Source of the DNA: Saccoglossus kowalevskii
Lineage: Eukaryota > Hemichordata > Enteropneusta > Harrimaniidae
Assembly (NCBI RefSeq): GCF_000003605.2
Contig: NW_003106602.1
Location: 175,009 to 202,996, forward strand
Direction of reading: 5' to 3'
DNA: 27,988 bases
In this document: piece by piece, positions 1 to 12,900 of the stretch
Position numbering within the stretch: position 1 is the stretch's first letter
Layout of the letters: every line of letters starts with the position of its first letter
Program-made: the position numbers and the translations under genes
Notes under the pieces: generated by a model
What the model was told of the DNA's origin: nothing
The model's database searches: none
What the model saw: only the letters and a program-made list of their open reading frames with translations

Positions 1-757
1 ATTTGTAATGATATCTTTAATTCTCTAAATTGGTGAATATTTTTGTCATTTTTGGTAAAAAGTGATACTTTCGACTTCTTGTTAAAAACCACAAGTCCAA
101 TTGCTTTGATATTACATATATAGATACTACATATGGACCACTCAAATTTGTTCATTTCATGATGATATCTTCAATTCTCTAATTTTGATGAATATTTTTG
201 TCATTTTTGGTAAAAAGTGATATTTTCTTCTTGTTAAAAACCACAATCATTTATGGTCAAAAATGATATTTTTGAATTCTTGTTGAAAACAGCAAGTCCC
301 ATTGCATTGATACTATGCATATTGTTCATTTTCTAATGATATCTTCTGTTCTTTAATCGAAATGTGCATTGCTAACAGCGGAGCTATCTCAGCCGAGAGG
401 CTGCTTGTTTTATATTCATAAATGAATCCTAATTTTGGAGCCAACAGATAAAATTTGAATAAATTTTCAGTTTTCACTAAAAAAAAATGGCTATTATTGT
501 CCCAATCTTCTGTAGGAAAGTGCAGACTATAAGCAGGACTATTTTGTGGATTTGTGATGAGAAGAGGGAACTGGTTGTAAAAAGGTTAATGTAGAATTGT
601 GTTTTGGGTGGCGTCAAATTTGTATAGTTTTAAAACTGTGACGTTTGCATGTATCTTATAGAGATACTGTTATGAGAACCAAAAAGATTATTTAATTAAT
701 TAATTATCAAGCATATTGAATAATGCTACATGTACAACATTATATTTTGTATTCCAG
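1..757. repeat. UNC79 intron with degenerate tandem repeat (about 150-bp unit)
   Basis: No coding signal is seen. Positions 1-360 contain about two and a half diverged copies of a unit of roughly 150 bases. Blocks such as gaatatttttgtcatttttg followed by gtaaaaagtgat and cttgttaaaaaccacaa recur near 30-100 and 190-245. A third partial copy follows, with ttgttgaaaacagcaagtcc near 285. The stretch lies in an intron, because an acceptor (attccag) ends at 757 and opens the first visible UNC79 exon. Confidence 0.6.
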
Positions 758-926
758 TATCGACTAGACATGAGCACAATGTCAAAGCAAATACATGATT
801 TAATACGGATTGCCATGAATACCATTGATGCTCAAGTTCATTTCTGTAAACCCAAAAAACCGGAACCACCACAAGCGGAAGATATTTGGGGAGCTACGAG
901 TCCAGCATTGCCGGCGCAGAAAGCAG
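758..926 (+). CDS. UNC79: UNC79 first visible coding exon
   Basis: The exon begins in phase 0 after the acceptor attccag and ends with one base of a split glycine codon before GTAAGT at 927. It encodes 56 residues. The helical part carries HDLIRIAMNTIDAQVHFCKP and is followed by a Pro-rich turn (KKPEPPQ). This is one of the clearest family blocks in the window. An ATG lies inside at 770, but the strong upstream acceptor and in-frame upstream residues make this an internal exon and not a translation start. Confidence 0.85.
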
Positions 927-3900
927 GTAAGTTGTACAGCCATTGTGTGTTGACCTAAGTATGCACAATATTTCACAAGAGTTTGATGAGAATATGAAAT
1001 TCTCCTCTCACTCAGAGAGGAATATGGCATTGAGATGCTTTTACTTCATCAAAAATAACATCATCAAATGTGAATAGAACATTATTAAGAGTGGAAACCC
1101 ACAAAAAATAGTTTTGCAGTTGCAGTTGAATCCTACTCAATGTTTTGATGCCTCAACGCTATGACATTTGGTATATACTTTATACATGGATTATTTATTA
1201 TGCATGTTGCGAACTCAATGTGTTGTATTCATTTTATCTTTTCAGGTGTCATTGAAGAAGAAGATGATTCTAGTATTGAAACTGAATCCTCGGCACCGCA
1301 CAGTCCATCGTCACCATTGCTAGAAGCAGAAAGTCAACCCCCATTACCGACCAATGCCAATGTCAACGTCACTATTCCTCAAGAGAACACAGCAGCCAAC
1401 AAGCGAGAAGAAAACGCAAGTATATTTGCCAAAATTTTCTCCAAATCAAAGGATGAATCAAAAGGGAAGATGTTGAGCACTAGTTGGAGTGTTGGGGATT
1501 TTCGCAAATCGGGGTCGGGAAAGATTGCTAAAAGCATTTCTTACAGTGCTTTGAGTAAAGAAAGTAGAGTCACTGGAGTGGATCACAATGGAAGGCAACC
1601 CACATCTATTGATGCTAAGCAACATCTCCATGGGTTACCAGAGTCACCAGTTATCAAGGAAGAAGAAGATGAAGAAGAAGATGGAGAGAATGATTATGAT
1701 GATGAGGAAGAGGAGGAGGAATCAGCTAAGCCTGAGCAACCACTATTGAAAAGCGATGAAGACTCAACACCATTGGTTACTATCGATGATTTGTTGCGCT
1801 CTTCTACCCCTCAGTTTACCCTTGGTGGGGACGGAGACAGTTCAGCATCAGATCCAACCACGCCACCAAATGGCCAGAATGTAAATGCACAGCAACAACA
1901 GCAAGAAGGTACCCCAATACCCAGCGACAGCATGGATGAAAAGAGAACCCCAGAATCTGCACGAACCTCTGAAAGTGAATCAGACATCCCAAAATTCATC
2001 CGAAGTTCCGAGCCAAGAAACATCGTAAGATCGGTCTGAGTTCGGTAGTTGCTCAAAAGCTGGCTCTCGGTGGGGAAAGAGAGTATACCAAGGCACAAAC
2101 ATTGAAAAAAGCGAGTAAAGGGGCTCAAAAAGAAATTGATAAGGCGAAGAGGGAGGACAGGAAATCTCGAAGACAACGTGTTAAATCGAAGAGAAGAAGT
2201 TCAAAAGGAAAGACAAAACATAGTAGTGTGTTTTCTGCTGTGAGGAGATATCATGATGATAAAAACATCATAGTGGCCAATAAGTAAGTTTAGCCTTTAC
2301 CATTGACTGAAGTATAGACAATGATGAAATGTTATCAATTAACCCGGTAGCCATCACATACCAATATTCTCCTACTGTAGACTGCATCTTTGCATTCATT
2401 ATATATAATAAATATCTTTAATACAATAGTCAATGATAATAATTGATATGATTGTAATAAATAATTGTAAAACTACTTATACAATTATTTTATGTTTCCA
2501 TAGGCTACAGTACATAAAGTCGCAGGCAACCACCATGTTGGTAAAAATTGATGTGTTTTGCTTGTGTTTATTTAGGTGTTCTGAATGCGGTGTAGCGCTG
2601 GAGGAGTATGACGAAGACACTATATCATTGGCTATTGTAACTTTATCAACATATGTACATAGAGACCCATCACAATCAGCTCCACTGCTCATGGAAATGC
2701 TACAAGTAGTTGGCAGGTATGTGGTTATCGATTCAAACATAAATGTGGACATCTGTTGATGTCAGTGCACAACAACATATACATATATTCTTTCTTAACA
2801 AAGTAAAAATGAAATATACCACAGGCAACATCATGTAGATGGGGAGCAAAGGCAGCCTGGTCACACTAAAAACAAACAAAATATGGTTCACACTAACACT
2901 TGCAGCACTGTGCTCAACAATAGATTTTTTTCACAAACTTTGTTAATCTGGCAGGACCTGTGTGCTCCTCACCACTAACATTTGCAAGTTTTTTGAGCAG
3001 TATAAATGGAACACAACACAGCACACAGAATTCAGATGTAACAAAATTATTATTAAATAAACAAATAGTCATTAACACACAATAGAGTTGGCTGACAAAA
3101 TATGTGAGTTGGTTTCCAAAATAATAGTCTAACCTACAAATGTTACAGGTGTGAGTGTGAGTGTAATATTTTTTTGTTTACAAAAATAGTGCATATTAAT
3201 TAGTTAATTTGCATACTTTGTCTTATTTATGTATTTGCACATGTAGTATGTGTTAATGAGTGGTTATTATATTCAGCAATCAGAATACCTGACTGAAGTG
3301 CTCAAAAAAATATTTCATGGGACATACATTGCAACAACATTTACTGTGGTAACTTTTCCTTTACTCTGGCAAGTTAAAAATGAACCATTGAAGTTAATTA
3401 CAGACAAAGTAAAAATACTAATTTGGAATTTGGTTCTTCTGGTGATACCAAATAAATGTACATTATTTTTTACATATAATCTTTGTTCTCATTCATTTCA
3501 GAATTGCTGGTTCTACATTGTATCCATGGCAACCTGAAAGGTAACATGTATATACTTGTTAACATAATAGAAATATAAAATGTAAAAATCTTTCACAAAA
3601 AAAATTACCATGATCTGGTCAATGAGAATGTATATTTGGTCCAGAATTTGGGAAAATTTACATTTTGGCAGGGAACTGAAATATGGTAGTAGACATAAAA
3701 ATGCAGTCTACCTGGATTTATTAATAATGTAAGTACAAGAGTATTGTTTAACTTATTTCTTCATTCAATCTCTAGCCTTGTGAACACCCCAGCTAGTTCT
3801 ATTACGGTGGCTCGTCAGTTTCTGCGATGTACATTGCATCAGATGGCGCCGATGGGAATCTTTCCACAGTTATTTCAAACTAGGATGGAAGGTAAATGTA

Positions 3901-6900
3901 ATCTATGCAAGGAACACTGAACCAAATTATAGCAGCATTTTGAATGAAACGTAGACACTGTTAATTTAATTTAAATTAAATTAAATAATCATCGAATAAT
4001 ACAAAGCATTAACCAATTTTTCATAAAGGAAGTACATATATATGTTCTATGTTATCTGTGTCATCATATATCATATCATATCATATCATATTTTATTATA
4101 CAGCATATCATATCATATATCATATCATATTTTATTACACATTATATCATATCATATCATATATCATATTTGAAATCAATTTCTATATAGATAGGTGTTA
4201 CACCTAGCAAATGAGTATGATTTAATCAATTCTCAGAACCACACTGATAAACACATCACTGTATACAATTTTTTTAAATGTAGATCCGTATTTTATGAAG
4301 ACATTGGCTGCATCTCTCACTGACTTCAATGAACTCAACCCTATAGCACCTATTTCATACTTACTGGAGGTAAGAAACTAAACTCAATCTATTGATCTCA
4401 AGTATCATTCTAGTCCACTGTTATGTCTTCTCCTGAGTAACTCAAATTATTTCAAATTCTGAACAAAATTAAAAATAGAAATTGTCGGATCCTGTCTGTC
4501 TGGTTAAAGTCGTAAAGGATTTGTTGAAGAATATATTATTATTATTAATTTATAATTATTATTGATATATTTAAGGCCTCACAAAAGAAAATTATGTTTC
4601 TGTTTTTTTCCAGTGAGGCAATTTTGTTTTGTTTTGTATTTTTTGGTATGCAAATTTTGTAGGCTTCATCACTTTGTCAACAGAAGGATCTTTGCAGTTG
4701 CAAAATAAGTGCAAAAAAAACTCAGCCCGCACTTTTTTTGGTGATCAGAAACCTATTTTTTTTTTCAATTTTGGGCAAACAGACATCTTCTTGTGTTTAC
4801 TCAGGGACACTAAAATCTAGATTATTAAACTGATCTGAATAAATCAAAATAAATGTTGTCTTTATTAGGGCTTGAACTTCAAGAAAACTTTACCAGGTCA
4901 ACATACCCTGATTGTGTTGTATAATTTGGCAGACTACCTTGAGTGTCTACCAACAGAGTCAGCAGCCGTGTGGTCACCTGTCTTACCATTATTTGAAACA
5001 TTCTTTCGGAAGCTACTTGGATTTTTACCAGACCATGTAAGTATTAAAGTCAACTTTGACCTTTTTCACTTTCTATCCCATAATTGTCAGGTATGATTCG
5101 CTTTTCAGGTTTTGAACAAATTTTAGGGTTCTTGTGTCATCCAAATTACAAATGTATATCAGTTATTCTGTATATTCAGAATTCAATCATCTCAAACTAT
5201 ATTATACAAAAACAAAATTCCCAAATCGTAATTTTTTTAATGTCTATTTTTCCCATTTTTTCTTTCACAGTGTGATATGACGTCTACGTTTCGGATAATG
5301 ATTGCTTTACTGAAGACACCAATTTCTAAGAATCTACAGGCGTTACTTGACCCTTTCTCTAAAGTGATAAGTTATGCGTTACAGAAATGCCGATGTAAAT
5401 TACAAAATTTATTGGATATCTGTATGGCATGTCATCGCACTTTTATTAAGGTGAGCTCGAATGAATGAATCAAGAAAGAAAGAAAAAATTCTTTACCTGT
5501 CTACCTGTATATGAAATCATCAAGTTATGTGTACACTTGTAGATGACATAAACAATGTATGTGTATTACTGTATATGACATCATCAAGTTATGTGTAGTC
5601 TTGAAGATGATATATACATATGCTGTTGTAGTTTTTTTCAAATTTAACAACATAGTATATATTTCTTTTCACAGGAAAGGGACAAAATCTACTTAACACG
5701 TGCCACAGTGTTAGAATTGAGCACAGCATTGAAGTTCAAGTCTGCTTTACCAGATGCGAATATACTCCTGATACTTCAACTTGTGCTCTTGGATTCTGGT
5801 GGTCGGTTGAGTGAATCCAATATATTGGAAGAAGAAATCGGTGTTTATGACATTAAATCATTGGTAAGTTGCGAATATATTCTGTTTTAATTTTTGACCT
5901 GAGTATTGTGATTGTTAAATGAGTTAAATATACCAATTTTAATCTATTTCACAGGGGCCTACTGGTGCAGCAGATTGTATGAAACAAAGTTTGAGTGACG
6001 CCCTTGAATTCATTGGTGATCTCCATACTCTTACTAAGGTCAAGGTAACGATTGTTTTGTTTTTTTCATTAAACACAATTCTTGTCAGTGCTGTCTGTAA
6101 TGGTGAAGTAAAATTTATATTGATGGTGGTGATGTGTTAATGCATGACATAATGTTTCCATATTCTGTATTTGAAGTGTATTTTGTGATGGGCAATTAAT
6201 TCTCTACGCTGGCATCAACCTGGCTTGGTCAAACATCGTGTATATGTGGACAAATTTGTAGCATTGGCCCTGTTAGTGTGAAATTTTACTCTGCTTAGAT
6301 TTCTTCCTTTTCTGACTTTTTTGTACTTTGGATCCAAACTAAAAAAACTGCTGATCACAAACCTAGATAAACAAACACTGTAAACGGTGATTCTCATTAT
6401 ATTTTTCATTTAGAACAACATGAAAGGGGGATCTCAGAATTTAAATGAAGACACTCTGGGAAGTCATCTTAAAGCTGGAATAGCTCAGTTTATAGCAGTG
6501 GAATTCACATACGCCAACCAACGAGACTCTAGAGGAATAAACCGATATCTTCCATGGCTCTGCCATCCACCATCAACCATGCAACAGGGGTGAGTGAATG
6601 CTGAGATTGGAATTCTGAGATCCAAAAAATACGAGTTGCATCTGAAACTTTAAATATATTTTGATAGCAGAACAAACTTTAAATAGCATGGCTACTTGGC
6701 AGCGAGAAGATTCATCTCTGCTCTTAGCTGGCTAAATTTAATAGCGAAGAATCTTATAATGAAATTCAATGTTGTTATTTTGTAGCCCCAGGGAGTTCAT
6801 TGACTGCATCGCTCACATTCGTATGCTATCCTGGTTACTCCTTGGTTCGTTAATGCACTCTGCCATGTTTGACAACGCTATTGACAATAACGGTGTGACA

Positions 6901-9900
6901 TGTCAGCCGATACCGCTAGAAGCTGGTATACATATAGCGGACCATGTATTGGTTATATTGACTGGGTTCTCAGAGCTATCCAAGACATCAGTCTTACACA
7001 TGTCATCTCTGTTTCATGCGTTTATACTGTGCCAGGTAATGCATTTTATGTTATTTTTCACAATGTAGGATAATGTACTTCTCGATCGTCCCCACAAGTT
7101 TATAGGCCTTGTATTTTGTTTGTATGTGCTATGTGAATCTAATAATTTTGTAAAATCACGGAAATAAGCCAGCAGGTGCAACAATCTAGCTTATTGTAGC
7201 TTGATTTGTTTTTCCAATGTTAATTTTTCGATAGCGTAGTTAACTTTGTTGCTGTACGTGTAGCAAAGTATTTTGAAATCAGAAAGTTATTCACCTATGC
7301 ATATCACACTATCACATCATTGTAACTAATATTTACCTAACAAAACAATTCTGGTAACAACTGTGAATTAAATGATAAATAACAAATCATTTTTCATAAA
7401 ATATAAAATGTCTTTTGGGGGTGGGGTGGGTTATCAGTAAATGTTTTTTTACCCTCATGTATGAAGCACAAAAAGGGGTCTTTGTGTTTACCTCACTCAA
7501 TGGATTTTTAGGAAATGCAGTACCTATGTGCCCTGGTTTGTTTTATGATTATGGTTGTTTTTATTACTTTTTTTTTAAACCAAGCTATGGACGATGTACT
7601 GTGAGCAATCAGCGAGTAGTAGCAGTGCAAACTCAGAACTGCATAGTGTTGCCTCTCTCACCATCATGGATTTCTGGGGAAGAGTCACTCCAGGTATATT
7701 ACAGTTGTTGTCGCACTCCAAAGTGGTGAGTCCAAAAATATTTCATCAAATCAGTTACTGTTTTCAAATTACAGTGGTGATAGAAGAGATTAATGAAAGC
7801 TATTAACAATGATCCTGATATTGGTGTCCCATAATGCTATGCTTCAATCCCTGGGATACCGGTATTACATCATTGTCGACTCGGGCACAAATCATCGACT
7901 TGTAAACCTTTTTATTCAGTTCAAAATATTTTTTTTTTTGAAAGACTACCGGAAAATCATACAAAATGGATTTTTGGGAAAATGTTCATGTGAATAGTAT
8001 TTCTCAATAAATCAGGACAACAATAAGTACCCATATTATAACTACATGTGATATTTACTTTTATCTTACCTTACGCTATTTATGAGCAACAGCATAAAAG
8101 CCATATACACATATAGTAAAAGTCAAGGAAATCTGGTGATAAGTTTCAATGTTTCAATATCTTGGAAACAAAAGTAACTTACAATTGTATAATTGTTTTC
8201 TCTTTCCATGACAACCTATCACTTTTTGAACACAAAAGAGCCGCTGCCAGTATCATTCGCAAAACATTTCATACCCTCCGTCGTATCGAGGTTCATACAT
8301 TAACAAATTATTAAAATTATTACGCTTTTGATGTGGTACTGTTTGCAAATTGTAAACCATATTTCCCATATTAAAAGAAATAATAAATTTGCGTTCATAA
8401 CCAAATCAAAAGCCATTCTACCATTGGTTTGTTAGTACATGTATATAATTTGGCAACATTGTAGGACATTTTAAATAAGCATCTTGGATCAGTGAACTGA
8501 AAAAAATTCATTTTCACATATATTTTTTTTAGTGTACTTTAGTGTAGTGTACTAATAAAATAACTATGGTACCGCAGTTTGCCAGTTTATCACTGATCAT
8601 GAAATGGGTCTTAATCGGTTGCATTTACAAGCCTGGATGGTATACCCATTTTATCGATCAGTATTAAAGGCATAGCAAAACACATCATTCACTCCACTCA
8701 CTGCTTGATGGACCTCCTATCTTACTAATAATTATCTATCTATTTACTAACTCTGTGCGCTTCACTTACTGGCATGTCTCATCACTTTATTTGCTGCTCT
8801 TAACAGGAACATTCAGAAAAAGAGGTAATCTCTAACTTTCTCTGTCTTATTTCATGGTTGTCATCGCTGTTATCTCTTGGTTGTTGTACTTATGGTTGTC
8901 AATGTTGTCATCTCATGATCATCATCATTTTGTTTCATTAAAAATACTCAACATGCTTTACTAACCATATGATTGCTCTGTGCTCATGTGTCTGAGAGAC
9001 ACTGGAGTGGGGTGGGATGGGATGGGATGGAATGGGATGGGATGGAATGGGATGGGATGGGATGGGGGATAGGATGGGATGGGGGATGGGATGCAATGGG
9101 ACAGGACATTATAGGTTTTGTTGTTTTCCTATTGAAATATAAAATGATGCGCTGGATGGATTTGAATTAAAGTTATCACACACATTGCAAAGTCTGCTAA
9201 TGACAAAGAATTTCTGTGACATAAAATGGGTTAAAGAAAAGCCGCTAACTGCGCCGGTATTGTTTCAATCTACAGTCGTCATTTAATTACGCCAATTTAT
9301 GTAATTTTGACCTCACAGAATTACATGTACCTCATTGCTGGAGGGAGGGACTTTATTAGAAATAGTGTATCAGATAACCATTTAAAAAAAAACACACACT
9401 TTTACAGCAATTTTTTTTATTATATTTTTAGTTGATAATGCTAGAATGTTAGTTCATAGATGGAATGGATTTTGGCACAATTTTACAAAAAAAAAGTTAT
9501 TGTCATTGCTCATCAATATTAATTTATGCAAATGATATGATTGCATAATGCAATCTCCCAATGCTATAAGGGGGCTGACATGGGCCAAGATGGGGTTGTT
9601 GGTTGGTTGGTCATAGTGTATATTTTGGCCATGGTAAGAACATGTCTCAATCCAGGTTTACTAACAGGAGCACCATTGTCATTTATTAATTCCCATCTGG
9701 CATAGTTCATTGCTATGTATTTTCAATCATTTGATTTTATTTCACAGACATTCCTCAAACAATTTTCTTCAAAGTAGGCACTCAGACAAGTCATAATGGT
9801 TTACATATGCTTCTTGATTTTTTTTTGTACAGTTGACATTTGACCAACTGATATGTGTCATTTGTTTTTGCGATTTGATAGAAATTTTCAACTGGCTGCT

Positions 9901-12900
9901 ATTTTTTATTCTTTTGTTTAAAATATATACACAGCCATGACATAATGAGTTGCATGTCGTGTTTTCTGATTTTCAACTAACACGCAGCCATTTTCATAAA
10001 AGGAAACTAAAATCACAAAATATACGGGGATAATTTGATATTATACATAGTGAAGTCATACTCACCTTGCCACTATCAAATGCCTTAGTTTAGTGTTTTC
10101 ACACCCTGATTTCCCTGAGGAGCCCAGTGCCCTCCTATCTCTAGTTCTATTTATCACCACTGAAAAAACTATGGTAGATTGTAGTGATGGAAGGTAGTAG
10201 GAATAAGGTAAGTAGTACTTCAATATGTAAAATTTCAAATTATCCCCCAGAGGAATTTGTGTATTTTACTAGTTCAGTTGAGTAAACAATGACACAACCA
10301 ACAAACCAACTAAACTACTGGTAGCGAATTCCAAAAAGTGGACATGAAAGTAATTATTGACATCTTGGAAACCATGCATGAGGTATATCATTAGCAAAAC
10401 ACTGACTCATACTCTTTCCCTTGTCGATTCGGAATAACCACAGTCATTATGACATTTCGTGTCGCCAGTACTCTTTTGCAGTAAAGCTTGAATCACTGAG
10501 AATGGTGGAAATGCATCACATCCAGATTTGCCGTAGTTGGATCTGAGCATAAAGCTTCTGCCTGAGTTAAACAGGTTGATCAGTGACGTTCCCCACAGGG
10601 CAAACGGGTTGTTTGCCAGACCCTGGGTGATTCGCCATTTGATGGGGACACCACCACAACCCGACCCCCCCCCCACACACACACACCCCTGCTTTGTGAC
10701 CTATCATGACACCACAGTTTGAGTTGTTGCAACAGACTAGATTTGTCTAGAAAGTGAACTAGCACCCTCTTCAGGTCCAACATCTTCAGAGATGTCATCC
10801 TGCTCAGTGCAGCCACTTGACTGACACTACCAGTAGTTTTGTGAAAATACATTGTATGTGTTGCTACATTGAGTCAGAATGAGCAAGCATTGAACTGATA
10901 TTTTATTCCCTGAATCATGAAAACACAATTCTCAAATGTACCCATCGCGTTAATTATGATAGATAGAAATCCATGGCCACATTTTTTTTTTTCAAAGCCG
11001 AGGAATGTTACATGTATACCTTGTTTATGTTATTTTTAATTATTCTGCTTGCAGCTGGCTGAAATGGTCAATTTGCATTTTCTTGGTCTAATGGAAGCCT
11101 TACAAGAATGCAACTCTTCAGTTCTTTCCAAGGTGGGTAGCAATGATTGTTGCCATGGTACCAAAAGTTCTCCATTTTGCAAGAGCAAAATTCTACAAAG
11201 CTATTGGACATATTGGATATTGGATAGATTATTGTAATATTTAGTTTACATGACAGTTGCATGTGATTAGCATATCAATACAATATTTTGTTTAATTGAC
11301 AATACACATTGTTAGCATATCACTGTCTATTGTTTTCATAACAACTCATTTTGACTTATTTTGAAAAATTAAAGAAGTTATTTATTTACACGAGTATATT
11401 AGTATGATGTATTGCTTTTCTGATATGCCATAAGATGCACACGTGTCAACCCATATCTGATCTAATTTGTTTCTTTGTGAGGCATGAATTTAACTTATTG
11501 ATTTTAATTACAGCTGTTTCCACTGTGGACACCTATTCTATATAGTTACCATGCACAGGTAAGCACACACACACACATACTTATGTTCTGAGGACTCCAT
11601 TGGATTATACAGTTATATTAATATAAACTGTACAATACTAACCCAAAGTTATGCTTTGTACAAGTTCAATGAAAGACACTAGAAAAGAGGGACATGCAAC
11701 TCGGTCTTTTCTTTGATGTAGCTCCTGTTGGGATCTGTTTTAATCAATCTTTAATCCAATTAGATTACCGGTAAATCATGTCTTAGCTTGGGTTGTTTAT
11801 TTGCACTTCAAAGAAACCTCCCGATTTGCCTGATTTGTGTTAATGAGAGTAATTTGAGAATATGCAAATTAGACAACTTCCCGCAAACTATCTTTGCTGT
11901 GTGCCTGTTCGTTATTATGTAAATCAGTGGTACAGCTTGTTTTAAAGATGTAATTGAATGTCCAGAAAGTTACGACAGCAAATTTGTAGATGGTTTCGAA
12001 AATTTAGAATATATTTCTGACGATGATTGAAGATGGGAAAGACAATGATTTTGAATTGGGTGAATCTAGTTCAAATAACACGAAGGAAAATAAGGTGGGG
12101 AGACGCGACCTCAAAAATTTTGACGAGTACATCGGCGTAACTACAAATACTTTTGAAAGTTTGAATTTTATGAACTAGTAGTAATTAGGTTGAGAACAGA
12201 TTTTTAAAAAAGTATTCACAGCCAAGACACTATGGATCTCGCTGTTTAGTTTACATTTTTGTTCCACTCAGAGAAACCATGAATCACAATTTTTGCTTGT
12301 TGTATTTTAAATAAAAAANNNNNNNNNNNNNNNNNNNNNNNNNNNNNNNNNNNNNNNNNNNNNNNNNNNNNNNNNNNNNNNNNNNNNNNNNNNNNNNNNN
12401 NNNNNNNNNNNNNNNNNNNNNNNNNNNNNNNNNNNNNNNNNNNNNNNNNNNNNNNNNNNNNNNNNNNNNNNNNNNNNNNNNNNNNNNNNNNNNNNNNNNN
12501 NNNNNNNNNNNNNNNNNNNNNNNNNNNNNNNNNNNNNNNNNNNNNNNNNNNNNNNNNNNNNNNNNNNNNNNNNNNNNNNNNNNNNNNNNNNNNNNNNNNN
12601 NNNNNNNNNNNNNNNNNNNNNNNNNNNNNNNNNNNNNNNNNNNNNNNNNNNNNNNNNNNNNNNNNNNNNNNNNNNNNNNNNNNNNNNNNNNNNNNNNNNN
12701 NNNNNNNNNNNNNNNNNNNNNNNNNNNNNNNNNNNNNNNNNNNNNNNNNNNNNNNNNNNNNNNNNNNNNNNNNNNNNNNNNNNNNNNNNNNNNNNNNNNN
12801 NNNNNNNNNNNNNNNNNNNNNNNNNNNNNNNNNNNNNNNNNNNNNNNNNNNNNNNNNNNNNNNNNNNNNNNNNNNNNNNNNNNNNNNNNNNNNNNNNNNN

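Larger units (their letters stand above)
7726..11054 (+). other. Large UNC79 intron (3.3 kb)
   Basis: This intron separates the exons ending HSKV and starting LAEMV. It holds a candidate 18-nt microexon (8807-8824), a GGGAT microsatellite (9007-9102), a less AT-rich patch (about 10407-10860) and a C/CA-rich run (10657-10689). I recognise no other gene. Both flanking exons are phase 0, so any inserted exon of length divisible by three would keep the frame. Confidence 0.7.

Noticed and set aside
770-772. ATG in the first visible UNC79 exon as translation start
   Set aside because: The exon starts at a clear acceptor in phase 0 and family sequence is expected further upstream.
2025-2048. GTAAGA...GGTAG as a tiny intron that could explain the UNC79 frame break
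   Set aside because: Only 24 bases, too short to splice, and a multiple of three, so it would not change the frame.
1811-2176. Minus-strand 121-codon frame opposite UNC79
   Set aside because: Shadow of the long UNC79 exon, with poly-Cys from the antisense of the Gln run.
8973-9170. Plus-strand frame rich in Gly-Trp-Asp
   Set aside because: Product of the GGGAT microsatellite.
10407-10852. Overlapping minus-strand frames as a gene
   Set aside because: No recognisable domain, no splice context and a homopolymer in the middle. Kept only as a repeat-like patch.
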